A program made the translations under genes and the position numbers. DNA of 48,967 nt from a virus. The notes beneath the pieces were generated by a model that did not search any database, was not told the DNA's origin, and saw nothing but the letters and a program-made list of their open reading frames with translations. Positions 1 to 7,427 of this stretch are shown here, one piece after another; position 1 is the stretch's first letter; every line of letters starts with the position of its first letter. The DNA lies in the IMG/VR virus record IMGVR_UViG_3300009093_000060, positions 1 through 48,967 of that record. The stretch is one strand, 5' to 3'.

Positions 1-2
1 AC

Positions 3-269
3 TACCGGACCAATGGGGAGCTAAAGCCCGGAGCGGCGCGCGTGCCCGCTGCCGGGCGCGACATTGACAAAGTGGCACGGGCTATTCTTGATGCAGGTCA
101 GATCGCCTGCTGGTGGGTGAATGATGCGAGAGTGAGTGATCTTCGACTCAGGCGGCGCTACGACGACGGAATCGGGGAACGCACGTGGGTATTTGCATGG
201 GCCGTGAGTGAGCCGGATCAACCGCAGCCTGAACTGCCGGAAGTGATTGATGTCGGGGAGGAGAGATGA
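3..269 (+). CDS. Hypothetical protein, 5' end cut by window edge
   Basis: The frame is open from the left edge with no stop, and the residues before the first possible start (GTG at 42) read as ordinary protein, so the gene probably begins outside the window. At least 88 residues are visible. I recognise no family. The middle part (KVARAILDAGQIACWWV) is amphipathic and the C-terminus is Pro/Glu rich. Its stop overlaps the next start (ATGA type), so it belongs to the small-gene operon that runs to 7424. Confidence 0.6.
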   Translation, partial: YRTNGELKPGAARVPAAGRDIDKVARAILDAGQIACWWVNDARVSDLRLRRRYDDGIGERTWVFAWAVSEPDQPQPELPEVIDVGEER

Positions 270-553
270 TGGGAATCATATTAACCGAAGACGAGTGGCG
301 CGTGACAGGTAACGAGCAGGACGAAAGCATCGCTCGCCGTGATGAGACGTGTCAGTTACGTGAGCGCGTGGGACAATTGGAACGGTTGAATGCGAGTCTG
401 GCCGCGCAGGTGGACCGGCAAGCGCTGGTTGTTGACGCTGCTATCGAATGGAAAAAGTACTGGCTGGCCGAGTCGGACAACGACGAGCTATTGGAGGCGA
501 TCGATGATTACGAGCGCGCGATGGCAGCGCTGGCAAAAGGCGGTGATGAATAA
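266..553 (+). CDS. Hypothetical coiled-coil protein
   Basis: A 95-residue protein whose start overlaps the upstream stop and is preceded by a strong GGGGAGGAGAG ribosome site. Residues about 29-50 (LRERVGQLERLNASLAAQV) form a leucine heptad pattern typical of a short coiled coil, followed by a charged helix. It resembles many small phage early proteins, but no function can be assigned. Confidence 0.7.
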   Translation: MMGIILTEDEWRVTGNEQDESIARRDETCQLRERVGQLERLNASLAAQVDRQALVVDAAIEWKKYWLAESDNDELLEAIDDYERAMAALAKGGDE

Positions 554-747
554 TGGCGCTGGTAGTTGAAATTCATTGCTCTAATCATCAACGGACAACT
601 GAACCGAAGGTCGAAGAGTTCACGTTGCGAACCGTGGACGATGACACTCGTAAGCAGTTGCAAAGCTATCTCGAATTCAAGGGCTGGGTAGTGCAATACG
701 ACGGCGAGCATACGGACACTTACTGCTCAAGGAAATGTGCGGAGTAG
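553..747 (+). CDS. Hypothetical small protein with C-terminal Cys pair
   Basis: A 64-residue protein translationally coupled to the previous gene (TAATG junction). It ends with the segment TYCSRKCAE and has an N-terminal IHCSNH segment, so two Cys-containing ends could together bind a metal ion. This is inferred from composition only. No family is recognised. Confidence 0.65.
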   Translation: MALVVEIHCSNHQRTTEPKVEEFTLRTVDDDTRKQLQSYLEFKGWVVQYDGEHTDTYCSRKCAE

Positions 748-750
748 CTC

Positions 751-999
751 ATGGACAAAGCTGAACGAACCAGACTCAAACAACTGGCAAACGACGCGGT
801 GATTGCGACGTTTGGGAGCGATAGTCGAGAGTCGCGGTTAGCGGTAGCGCTAGAGCAATGCGTGGACGAACTGGAATATATCGGGGACAAGTGTCCGACC
901 TGTTGCGTGTGCGACATGCATGGAGATTGGGAAGCTGAGGACTACGACGAAAGTTATAATATGAACGATGAGGACGACGAAGACGAGGACGACGAATGA
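751..999 (+). CDS. Hypothetical acidic-tailed protein
   Basis: An 82-residue protein with a helical N-terminal half, a CPTCCVCD cysteine cluster at about residues 49-56, and a very acidic C-terminal tail made almost only of Asp and Glu. Acidic tails of this kind occur in DNA mimics and in phage inhibitors of host DNA-binding proteins, but nothing here proves such a role. The ATGA overlap with the next gene indicates co-translation. Confidence 0.65.
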   Translation: MDKAERTRLKQLANDAVIATFGSDSRESRLAVALEQCVDELEYIGDKCPTCCVCDMHGDWEAEDYDESYNMNDEDDEDEDDE

Positions 1000-1340
1000 C
1001 CAAGCGCCTCAACTGGTCCAAGCGTCAAGGCCCACAGGACTTCGACGATACCGCGCCCGAGGTGGTCCACTACGACTTCGACCACCGTCGCAATACCACA
1101 CCGGGGAGCGCCAGTTGGCCCGAGAAGTTCGGCCCGGCGAGTATCCGCAAGGCGTGGGCAGCAGGACTGGTGGTGTATGCCGAGATTGAAAGTTGGCCGC
1201 ATCCAGTGGCGATAAAGGAGGCACGATGGTGCAATCAGGTGCTGGAGGTGATGACGGTGGATGGGCCGAGGATCGCGGATCGCCTGTTCACGAGGGACTC
1301 GGTGAAGGGGTTAACCAGCAGTGGACTACTGATCGAATAG
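996..1340 (+). CDS. Hypothetical protein
   Basis: A 114-residue protein starting inside the previous stop (ATGA). The N-terminal half is basic and aromatic (NWSKRQGPQDF), and the centre contains a PEKFGPASIRKAWAAG helix. The C-terminal third (residues about 75-114) looks like a small beta-rich fold. I recognise no domain. Its confidence rests on operon position and the overlapping start. Confidence 0.6.
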   Translation: MTKRLNWSKRQGPQDFDDTAPEVVHYDFDHRRNTTPGSASWPEKFGPASIRKAWAAGLVVYAEIESWPHPVAIKEARWCNQVLEVMTVDGPRIADRLFTRDSVKGLTSSGLLIE

Positions 1341-1372
1341 CGGCGCTGAAGTGCGAGAGAGGACGATAATGA

Positions 1373-1855
1373 ATGGTAATCGTGGCAGTAGACTTTGATG
1401 GCACGCTTGTGGACCACGTCTATCCTGAGATCGGCAAACCAGTGGAAGGTGCGTTTGACTGGCTACGGCGGTTCAAGGAAGCGGGTGCGTTCCTGATTCT
1501 CTACACCATGCGTGCAGATGAACGCGGCAGTAAGTCGATTGCGATGTTCCCCGGTGAGCGCAAGTTTCTCTCCGAGGCCGTGGAGTTCTGCCGTGAACAG
1601 GGAATTGAGTTCGACGCGCTTAATCGTAATCCAACTCAGGACGAGTGGACTTCGTCACCGAAAGCTTACGCGCATATTTACCTCGACGACGCCGCGTTCG
1701 GCTGTCCGCTTACCCCGCCACGCAACGGAGGACGACCAACAGTGGACTGGAGCGTGGTTGGGCCAGCGGTGCTGGAGATGATTCACCGTAAGGATGTTGA
1801 GGCTATCGTAACCAGAGAGACATCGGCGATAGATGTGAACAGGATGGCCGAATGA
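1373..1855 (+). CDS. HAD-like phosphatase / hydrolase
   Basis: A 160-residue protein with the haloacid dehalogenase motif I, DFDGTL, at residues 7-12. D7 is the expected nucleophile and D9 the acid/base. A motif II-like segment (FLILYTMR) follows, and a late YLDDAAFG segment supplies the acidic motif IV. It is shorter than HAD enzymes with a cap domain, fitting the minimal capless type common in phages, often annotated as 5'-nucleotidase or polynucleotide-phosphatase-like. The substrate cannot be read from sequence. It lies in the same operon as the thymidylate synthase and the MazG-like gene, so nucleotide metabolism is plausible. Confidence 0.75.
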   Translation: MVIVAVDFDGTLVDHVYPEIGKPVEGAFDWLRRFKEAGAFLILYTMRADERGSKSIAMFPGERKFLSEAVEFCREQGIEFDALNRNPTQDEWTSSPKAYAHIYLDDAAFGCPLTPPRNGGRPTVDWSVVGPAVLEMIHRKDVEAIVTRETSAIDVNRMAE

Positions 1856-1992
1856 ACCAAGCAAAAGTAGAACAAGCCATCGATAAACTCGCCCAACTAA
1901 CCGACGAGGAGCGCAGGGAAGTGTTCGCGGCCTTCTGCACGGACTGCGGTAGTGACGATCCTGATTGCGATTGTATGAACGACGAGATTTGA
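1852..1992 (+). CDS. Tiny Cys-rich protein (46 aa)
   Basis: This short frame starts in an ATGA overlap with the upstream stop and ends at TGA 1990-1992. The product has a helical start (KVEQAIDKLAQLTDEER) followed by a Cys cluster, FCTDCGSDDPDCDC, that could bind zinc. The coupling to its neighbour and clean composition support a real gene. Function is unknown. Confidence 0.55.
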   Translation: MNQAKVEQAIDKLAQLTDEERREVFAAFCTDCGSDDPDCDCMNDEI

Positions 1993-2017
1993 ACGCTTAC
2001 CGGGATATGGAGTTGAG

Positions 2018-2572
2018 ATGAGTGCGACGGTTATGGCAAAACGCATCGTGTTTCACGTTGGCGACAAGGTTCGCGTTATCGAGCCATTACAGGTTATTCG
2101 CGTTGGTTATCCACTTACAAAGACTGACGCGCTCGATGCCGTTGAGAAAGAGTACGGTGATGAGATTCGTAACTTCATGTGCAGTGTCGGTGCGGCGCAA
2201 GCAGATGATACGTTCTTTAGTTCCCCTGAATACGACCCGCGACTCTATGGTGACTTACTGAACGCAATGGCGAGTCGGTATTTGCGGGTGAAGGGATATG
2301 GCGGGAAGGAGCGAAAGGTCTACACCGAAGTCAATGAGCGACTTCGAGCAACGTCAGGATGGACAGTGATTAGTAAGCGTCACGTGAAAACGGGAATCTA
2401 TTGCAGCGGTAGTTACTCAGGCGGTTACGATGGAGAGCCGGACTACGATCCACCTTATCTTAGCAATGAACAAACACACACGCTTTTGACGATCGAGCCG
2501 CCTGACTGGAAACTAAGTCTGACCGCGATTGAGATTGAGGCCATGAACGTTGCCAAGATGGAGACGCAATGA
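2018..2572 (+). CDS. Hypothetical protein
   Basis: A 184-residue protein preceded by a GGAG ribosome site. The N-terminus has a beta-strand pattern with a VGDKVRVIEP segment, the kind of turn found in SH3-like or KOW-like barrels. The C-terminal half is rich in Tyr, Gly and Ser (about residues 125-150). Its stop overlaps the next gene's start. No function is assigned. Confidence 0.65.
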   Translation: MSATVMAKRIVFHVGDKVRVIEPLQVIRVGYPLTKTDALDAVEKEYGDEIRNFMCSVGAAQADDTFFSSPEYDPRLYGDLLNAMASRYLRVKGYGGKERKVYTEVNERLRATSGWTVISKRHVKTGIYCSGSYSGGYDGEPDYDPPYLSNEQTHTLLTIEPPDWKLSLTAIEIEAMNVAKMETQ

Positions 2573-2757
2573 CCCCTCCCAAGCTCGCCATCGCCATCAA
2601 TCTCAACCAGCTTGAGGAGTTGATGAGGAAGTACGTTGCAGAGGAGATCCCAGGCGATAAGTTTGTAAATGAACAACTACGACTCGGGCACTTCCTGCTC
2701 TGGTTGTATAAGAGACGACAGGAGGAGATGAATGGCAACGCAGCAAATCGGTCCTAA
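2569..2757 (+). CDS. Hypothetical helical protein
   Basis: A 62-residue protein, mostly helical (LNQLEELMRKYVAEEIP...). Its start is in an ATGA overlap with the upstream stop and its 3' end overlaps the next gene by 26 bases. No family is recognised. Confidence 0.55.
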   Translation: MTPPKLAIAINLNQLEELMRKYVAEEIPGDKFVNEQLRLGHFLLWLYKRRQEEMNGNAANRS

Positions 2758-3019
2758 CGTGCGTCGTTTAATTGCGCGCAAGATGGCCTTGCTTGCAATT
2801 CCTGTTGGTAGTGGCAAGGAGTCGTTCGCACGCGGACTGGACGTGATTACCAATCGTGGCAAGTTCTCGTCCGTTGCGTCTGAAGCAAGCGACTGGGTGC
2901 GACGTGCGATCGCAACGATGAAGACCGCTCCCGACAATCCCTACGGTGACGATGATGAGGCTATCGCAGGAGCGATCCTTAAAGGAATTGAGCAACGAGA
3001 GAAGGAGATGAACAAGTGA
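2732..3019 (+). CDS. Hypothetical basic helical protein
   Basis: A 95-residue protein with a very strong AGGAGGAGA ribosome site just before its ATG, which lies inside the preceding gene. The N-terminal half is basic (VRRLIARK) and the middle reads as amphipathic helices. It is coupled to the following GTG-started gene. Function is unknown. Confidence 0.65.
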   Translation: MATQQIGPNVRRLIARKMALLAIPVGSGKESFARGLDVITNRGKFSSVASEASDWVRRAIATMKTAPDNPYGDDDEAIAGAILKGIEQREKEMNK

Positions 3020-3543
3020 ACTTTAAGCAAGTACTAAAAGCGTATGCAATCCTGCGCAATTTAACTGACGACGAATCCGCGCTCCTCGAAACCCTACGCG
3101 GTCTGAGTGAGAGTGATCGGGAACAACTGGTGGAGTCGTTGAGTCCGGGCGGTGCGGGGAAGAAGAAAGCCGCGACAGTCGAGAAGAAGGGCCAGTGCGC
3201 CGCCTGCGATCATGTTAAGACGCATCCGGTCCATACGCAGAGTAATCGTGTCGGCTACCATGTCTACCAGCCGACCAGATCAAGACGTGCGACTTCGTTG
3301 GCGGAGCAGATCAAGTCCACTGGTAAGCCGCATCTAGGTGAAGGGCCAGTCTGTACGATCTGCTCACATACCGAAGATTATGAGGACCACTCGGAGCCGT
3401 CGCCGCACTATCACCCTTTTCAACCACCTGTTCGCAATGCGGCAGGGGAATCGTCAACGAATGGCGCGGGAGCGTCTACTACAGCGAGCACCGGGGACGA
3501 GAAGGTGAGTGCTGGCGCTGTAGCGGGAGGTTCAAGTGAATAG
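3016..3543 (+). CDS. Protein with two C-x2-C-x-H zinc-finger-like modules
   Basis: A 175-residue protein with a GTG start behind an AAGGAGA site. Residues about 5-45 are helical. Two similar metal-site modules follow: CAACDHVKTHPVH ending in YHVYQP, and CTICSHTEDYEDH ending in YHPFQP. The duplicated spacing and the shared YHxxQP ending show internal duplication. The last 40 residues are a Ser/Thr/Gly/Ala-rich disordered tail. The truncated gene at the right edge of the window (48893) begins with the same type of module. A nucleic acid or protein binding role is plausible but unproven. Confidence 0.65.
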   Translation: MNFKQVLKAYAILRNLTDDESALLETLRGLSESDREQLVESLSPGGAGKKKAATVEKKGQCAACDHVKTHPVHTQSNRVGYHVYQPTRSRRATSLAEQIKSTGKPHLGEGPVCTICSHTEDYEDHSEPSPHYHPFQPPVRNAAGESSTNGAGASTTASTGDEKVSAGAVAGGSSE

Positions 3544-3769
3544 GACGATAAGAGAGTTTGAGGGCAAGGCTGGAAATATATGCATCACCCGAGAGAGCGA
3601 CATCTGTCCGTTTGAGGTCTGGTTTGAGGACTTCTGTATTCTTGGCGACGGTAACTCGGAACTTGAAGCACTGAATAATGCATGGTCCTACACCGGAGAC
3701 ATCATGGCGTTAATCTCTGAGGCGAGGCTCAAGATTATCAACGCAACCCCCGCCCCGAGTGGAGAGTGA
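3536..3769 (+). CDS. Hypothetical small protein, HicB-like in outline
   Basis: A 77-residue protein with a GTG start after GGGAGG, overlapping the previous gene by 8 bases. The pattern of short strands followed by a helix (VWFEDFCILGDGNSELEALNNA) recalls the HicB/ferredoxin-like half-fold. The similarity is weak, and I would not assign an antitoxin role. No toxin partner lies next to it. Confidence 0.55.
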   Translation: MNRTIREFEGKAGNICITRESDICPFEVWFEDFCILGDGNSELEALNNAWSYTGDIMALISEARLKIINATPAPSGE

Positions 3770-3772
3770 GAG

Positions 3773-4081
3773 ATGAGCGTTACGCAATTCCAAGACGACT
3801 TCCAATTAGTGGCTGACGCAGTACTCGAAGCTCGCCATATTCAAGAATTCATCTGGGCTGATGAGTCGCTATCGCGAAAGCCTTACAATCCCGAGGCGTG
3901 GCGAGTCGTATTTCAGAAGCGGGTGGACGCGATTGCGGTAATCGAGCCGTCATCGAAGTCGGCGCTGGTTGAACTTCGTAAACGACTGCTTCAACAGGCC
4001 GCGTTATCAATTAAGGCACTTGTAGTGCTTCGAGGTTATACCTTGAAGACTTCTGACGACAGCTCCAACGACATCAGCTAA
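3773..4081 (+). CDS. Hypothetical helical protein
   Basis: A 102-residue, almost entirely alpha-helical protein, starting three bases after the previous stop with a GAGTGGAGAGTGAGAG purine tract as ribosome site. Charged and hydrophobic residues alternate regularly. No known domain is seen. Confidence 0.6.
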   Translation: MSVTQFQDDFQLVADAVLEARHIQEFIWADESLSRKPYNPEAWRVVFQKRVDAIAVIEPSSKSALVELRKRLLQQAALSIKALVVLRGYTLKTSDDSSNDIS

Positions 4082-4093
4082 CGAGGAGGGGAG

Positions 4094-4243
4094 ATGAACG
4101 AGATTTGCGATCATTGCGCTGGAACGATTCCGTACCATCGCGGACGGAAGGTGACGATCTGTACGCGTTGTCGTCTTGAGGGCCACACGTCGCCGCAAGC
4201 GGAATGCGAGGTCTGTCGTAGATTGGACGAGGACGATAACTGA
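4094..4243 (+). CDS. Tiny zinc-ribbon protein (49 aa)
   Basis: The frame starts after a GAGGAGGGGAG ribosome site and ends in a TGATG overlap with the next start. The product carries three C-x2-C pairs: CDHC near the N-terminus, CTRC in the middle and CEVC near the C-terminus. These are typical of small treble-clef or zinc-ribbon proteins that bind nucleic acid or RNA polymerase. The tail is acidic. A metal-binding fold is well supported, but the role is not known. Confidence 0.65.
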   Translation: MNEICDHCAGTIPYHRGRKVTICTRCRLEGHTSPQAECEVCRRLDEDDN

Positions 4244-4443
4244 TGCCGTCGTGTTCCGAGTGCTCAACCGACTTTACTCCCTGTGACTATCTCCACTCGT
4301 GCGACGAGTGCGGCGAGCAGCTACAACGCTCCTACGATCAGTTGCAGGAGTTTCGGGCGGGGGTGCTGGGATTCGAGGTGATTAGTGGACGAGTGATGTT
4401 CGGGGAGAGTGAGACGAAGGAGAGGGTTTGGAGGGTGGGATGA
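4243..4443 (+). CDS. Small Cys-rich zinc-binding protein
   Basis: A 66-residue protein with CSEC near the start and CDEC at about residues 20-23, giving a likely four-Cys zinc site, followed by a helix and a short beta hairpin. It is coupled to the previous zinc-ribbon gene. It is the second of two adjacent Cys-rich small proteins and could have arisen with its neighbour, although the two are not clearly homologous. Confidence 0.6.
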   Translation: MPSCSECSTDFTPCDYLHSCDECGEQLQRSYDQLQEFRAGVLGFEVISGRVMFGESETKERVWRVG

Positions 4444-4664
4444 TCAACGAGCCGCAACCAGCACCGACAACGAACGACTCTCAACCGATCTGGGAACTGG
4501 TTATTGCTGACATGAAAGAGCGTGATCAGGTGGGCCGAGAGCGCTACGGTACGCCGTTACAGGCGAACAATGGCAGGGACGCGCTCGTGGACGCGTATCA
4601 AGAGGCATTAGACCTCGTGGTCTACTTACGACAGGCGATTGAGGAGCGAACATGCAAATCTTAG
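4440..4664 (+). CDS. MazG-like nucleotide pyrophosphohydrolase-type protein
   Basis: ATG at 4440 is chosen because it overlaps the upstream stop (ATGA) and follows GGAGGGTGGG. A TTG at 4428 is less likely. The 74-residue product has a segment KERDQVGRERYGTPLQ, then NGRDALVDAYQEALDLVVYL. That layout, with acidic residues on one helix, is shared by small phage proteins usually called MazG-like or dATP/dGTP pyrophosphohydrolases, which would remove unwanted dNTPs. It lies directly before thyX, with a 13-base overlap. The assignment is by pattern, and catalysis by such a short version is uncertain. Confidence 0.55.
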   Translation: MINEPQPAPTTNDSQPIWELVIADMKERDQVGRERYGTPLQANNGRDALVDAYQEALDLVVYLRQAIEERTCKS

Positions 4665-5341
4665 ATAATGGCTATGTCGAATTGGTTGAAGCATGGGGCA
4701 GTGATGAGCGAATTATTGAAGCCGCTCGCATGAGTACGCAACAGGGGTTCAAGGGATGGGGCACGTTGGAGCAGCCCGGTGACGAGAAGCTCCTACGTTA
4801 TCTTTGGACACATAAACACGCGACGCCGTTTGAAATGGCTGGAATGACCATTGAGGTCAAGGCTCCGATCTTTGTGTTCCGCGAGTGGCATCGACATCGC
4901 ACGCAGTCGTATAACGAAATGAGCGCGCGGTACGCGCCACTGCCAAACGAAAACTACCTACCGTCATGGAGACGAATCGTGGACGGTGCTGCGCTGGCGG
5001 GTAAAAATAAGCAGGCGTCGGCGTTGAAGGACGACATCAACGAGACGGGCGCAGGACTGTGGTTAGAAGAGTTGCGTAAGCTGTACGAACATGCGCAGCG
5101 AGTTTACGAAATGGGATTGGAAGCGGGAGTACCGAAAGAGATCGCACGTCTTCCTTGTCCGGTAGCGCGGTACAGTAAAATGCGCGCGAGTGCGAACCTG
5201 CGCAATTGGCTACAGTTTCTCTCGCTTCGCATGGACATTGCCGCGCAATGGGAGATTCGCCAGTATGCCAACGCTGTCGGAGAACTGGTTAGACTGAACT
5301 TTCCTCGAACGTGGGAGCTATTTACGGAGGGTCGTCAATGA
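4652..5341 (+). CDS. thyX: Flavin-dependent thymidylate synthase ThyX
   Basis: A 229-residue protein of normal ThyX length. The diagnostic ThyX signature RHRTQSYNEMSAR is at residues 81-93, and a conserved arginine-rich segment (ARYSKMRASANLRNW) lies near residue 175, matching the FAD/dUMP site region. The enzyme makes dTMP from dUMP using FAD, NADPH and methylene-tetrahydrofolate, supplying dTTP for phage replication. Its 5' end overlaps the MazG-like gene and its stop overlaps the next start, so all are co-translated. I see no missing key residue. Confidence 0.95.
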   Translation: MQILDNGYVELVEAWGSDERIIEAARMSTQQGFKGWGTLEQPGDEKLLRYLWTHKHATPFEMAGMTIEVKAPIFVFREWHRHRTQSYNEMSARYAPLPNENYLPSWRRIVDGAALAGKNKQASALKDDINETGAGLWLEELRKLYEHAQRVYEMGLEAGVPKEIARLPCPVARYSKMRASANLRNWLQFLSLRMDIAAQWEIRQYANAVGELVRLNFPRTWELFTEGRQ

Positions 5342-5691
5342 CGGTTCCTCCCACCCGCAAAGAAATCAACGACGTGCTGGAGCGCAATTTGACGATACCT
5401 CTCAACTTCTGGCACTTGCGTGTTTTGATTTGGAAAGACGATAGCGCCTTCGTGGGCCAGTGCTTGCAAACGGGCAGTATTGCAACTGCCGACGACTTTC
5501 ACGAGTTGCGCAATACGCTATACAGTCTACTGGTTGAGGAGGTAGACTTTAACACTAAAGGCGAAGGTAGTCTGCGAAACCTCTTTGATACTCCGGCTCC
5601 GCCGGCAATCTGGTGGCGCTATTACGATCTCTCGTTGAGCCGCACTCCTGACTTCGTAAGCGGAATTCTAATGCTAGATGGATCTTTCTGA
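5338..5691 (+). CDS. Hypothetical protein
   Basis: The start at ATG 5338 overlaps the thyX stop and is preceded by GGAGGG. An upstream GTG at 5311 is possible but lacks that site. The 117-residue product has a strand-strand-helix pattern around LRVLIWKDDSAFVGQCLQTG, faintly like HicB-type proteins, then an aromatic C-terminal part. Function is unknown. Confidence 0.6.
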   Translation: MTVPPTRKEINDVLERNLTIPLNFWHLRVLIWKDDSAFVGQCLQTGSIATADDFHELRNTLYSLLVEEVDFNTKGEGSLRNLFDTPAPPAIWWRYYDLSLSRTPDFVSGILMLDGSF

Positions 5692-5885
5692 TGAACACAG
5701 CTAAGCCGCGCTTGAAATCCGTGCCCGCCGCGTCTGAAGTCCAAGTATTGGACCAGTCGAAGTGGGTGTCTGATGCTGAGCGGCTCAATCTCCCGACGAC
5801 GAATGTCCACGATAGCGGAGCGCCGCGACTGGATGTGGATGCGGTACTGAGACGAACTGAACCTGATCACGCGAAGGAGAAATGA
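5691..5885 (+). CDS. Hypothetical small protein
   Basis: A 64-residue protein, largely polar and probably disordered, with an ATGA-type overlap to the upstream stop. No domain is visible. It is supported only by coupling to its neighbours. Confidence 0.5.
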   Translation: MNTAKPRLKSVPAASEVQVLDQSKWVSDAERLNLPTTNVHDSGAPRLDVDAVLRRTEPDHAKEK

Positions 5886-5886
5886 C

Positions 5887-6339
5887 ATGGGATACGCACT
5901 ACAGCAAGAAGTGCAGTTGGAAACCCACGAATGCGGAGAGTGCGGGATAGTATTTGCCGCACCTAAATCATTCTGGTCCGAACGGCGTCGTACCGGAAAA
6001 GGCTGGACTTGCCCTAATGGACATGAACGCATCTTCACGGAGACCGACGTGCAAAAACTCCAGAAGCAACTGGACGCCGAGAAGCAGCGGGTGGAGTTCT
6101 TAAAGCGTGAGATCGATACTCAGCGCGGTCAGCTGGTCGCGGCTAAGGGACAGGTGACGAAGGCGCGAAACAAGTTGAAACGCGTCAGCCACGGCGTCTG
6201 TCCTGAGTGTCATCGGTCATTTAGTAATGTCGCGCGACATATGCAATCGAAGCACGGTGTTACCTGTAACCAGCCACCGGAAGGGGCAGTGTTAAGCAAC
6301 GACACGCGCACGCAGCCGGATTACGGGAAGGAGAAATGA
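5887..6339 (+). CDS. Coiled-coil protein with two zinc fingers, one C2H2
   Basis: A 150-residue protein in three parts. An N-terminal Cys pair (CGEC, residues 17-20) plus CPNGH near residue 42 forms one zinc site. A long coiled coil spans about residues 55-105 (LQKQLDAEKQRVEFLKREI). A C-terminal classical C2H2 finger, CPECHRSF...HMQSKH, spans about residues 115-133. The architecture is known from small phage proteins of unknown role, and DNA binding is a fair guess. It is coupled to the SLOG gene. Confidence 0.7.
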   Translation: MGYALQQEVQLETHECGECGIVFAAPKSFWSERRRTGKGWTCPNGHERIFTETDVQKLQKQLDAEKQRVEFLKREIDTQRGQLVAAKGQVTKARNKLKRVSHGVCPECHRSFSNVARHMQSKHGVTCNQPPEGAVLSNDTRTQPDYGKEK

Positions 6340-6677
6340 TGCGAGTGATTATTGCGGGCTCACGGGAGATTAAGGATGCGTCCCTTGTCGAGCGCGCGAT
6401 TGCAGAGTCGGGATTCGTTATTACCGAAGTAGTGGAAGGCGGTGCGCGTGGTGTCGATACTCTCGCGTTCGACTGGGCGCATCGACGGGGTATTCCAGTG
6501 AAGGTATTTGTACCTGATTGGAGCATTGGTAGACAGGCGGGAATTCTGCGTAACGTGGAAATGGCCGATTACGCGGATGCGGTTATTGCTATTTGGAACG
6601 GTAAATCACGCGGTACTGAGCACATGATCAATGTAGCCCACAAGCGACAGATGCCGCTGTACGTACTCAAGGTTTGA
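6336..6677 (+). CDS. SLOG / DUF2493 nucleotide-sensor-like protein
   Basis: A 113-residue Rossmann-like protein with the DUF2493 (YspA-like) features: an N-terminal strand then GSREI (residues 8-12), GGARGVDTLAF at about residues 36-46, and MADYADAVIAIWNGKSRGTEHMI near residues 72-94. SLOG proteins bind nucleotides or nucleotide-derived ligands. Phage versions have no agreed role, with proposals including nucleotide sensing or DprA-like DNA binding. It is the last gene of the tightly coupled left operon. Confidence 0.8.
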   Translation: MMRVIIAGSREIKDASLVERAIAESGFVITEVVEGGARGVDTLAFDWAHRRGIPVKVFVPDWSIGRQAGILRNVEMADYADAVIAIWNGKSRGTEHMINVAHKRQMPLYVLKV

Positions 6678-6857
6678 ACGAAGCTCTACCATTTCAAACA
6701 AAGGAGGAGAAAGGAAACCACGTAGAAAAGGTTAATGATTCCCTAATCTTCAGTTAACGGATAACTAACTGGATATTAGCGTTCATTTGAGAAAGAGAAC
6801 AGGAGAGGCGTCGAGGTGATGAGCCGAGGCGTCTTTCTTGTCAGTCGTGGAGAGTGT
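6678..6857 (+). other. Intergenic region with orphan ribosome site and leader
   Basis: About 180 bases between the SLOG gene and the HNH gene. A strong AAAGGAGGAGAAAGG Shine-Dalgarno-like tract near 6700-6715 has no proper reading frame behind it (the nearest ATG, near 6734, stops after three codons). This suggests a lost gene or a leader. The AT-rich stretch 6730-6790 could hold a promoter, but I see no convincing -35/-10 pair. The first of two HNH-flanking repeats lies at 6802-6834. Confidence 0.4.
6802..6834 (+). repeat. HNH-flanking repeat, copy 1
   Basis: GGAGAGGCGTCG (6802-6813) followed by GAGGCGTCT (6826-6834). The same two blocks in the same order recur just after the HNH gene at 7428-7449, with a shorter gap between them. 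Confidence 0.65.
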
Positions 6858-7424
6858 ATGACATGGATTGATAATAATGGAGAAGTTCGACCGCAATCAT
6901 GGGAGGAGTATCTGCGCATGAAGCAGACAGTTACGATTGACGTGGACATGCTGGATCGAATCATTGCGGAGGATGAAGTTCGATTCGCGGAGTCTCGGGT
7001 TCGACGTTCACTGAAACCAATTCCCCGGATGCGTCCACGACTGTATCTAGCAGACCCGCACTGTTTCTGGTGTGGAATCAGGGTTTACCTGAATGTCTCT
7101 TCGTCGCAGCCGGACTTCGCTACGGTGGACCATCTTTATTCTCGGTTTCACCCTGAACGCGAAGGCCGTCACAAACAAGGGGGCACGCTACATGTTTTAG
7201 CTTGTCGAACCTGTAATCAAGAGCGGGCCACGGCAGAGACACGCCAACAAATCTTTATTCCGAAGCTGAAAGAGAGGGAAGAATTCGCACGCCGGGCTGA
7301 TGCAACGATGGCGCGCAAACTGCACGCTGAACGAGTTGAGGTGAGCGCTGAAAAACCTAAGCTACGAATTATTCAAACGATCCAAGAAGCGATTAATTAT
7401 GCAAGGGAACATCCGGGAAGGTAA
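6858..7424 (+). CDS. HNH endonuclease
   Basis: A 188-residue protein with an HNH-type metal finger: CFWCG, then VDHLYSR carrying the catalytic DH pair, then CRTCNQER. This is the McrA-like C-x2-C...DH...C-x2-C-N layout. ATG 6858 is preferred because GGAGAG lies six bases upstream and because the first 14 codons of the longer frame run through the flanking repeat. HNH proteins in phages act as homing nucleases or in DNA packaging. This one is distant from the terminase genes and bracketed by repeats, so a homing or mobile role is more likely. It is the last + strand gene before the convergent junction. Confidence 0.8.
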   Translation: MTWIDNNGEVRPQSWEEYLRMKQTVTIDVDMLDRIIAEDEVRFAESRVRRSLKPIPRMRPRLYLADPHCFWCGIRVYLNVSSSQPDFATVDHLYSRFHPEREGRHKQGGTLHVLACRTCNQERATAETRQQIFIPKLKEREEFARRADATMARKLHAERVEVSAEKPKLRIIQTIQEAINYAREHPGR

Positions 7425-7427
7425 TTT

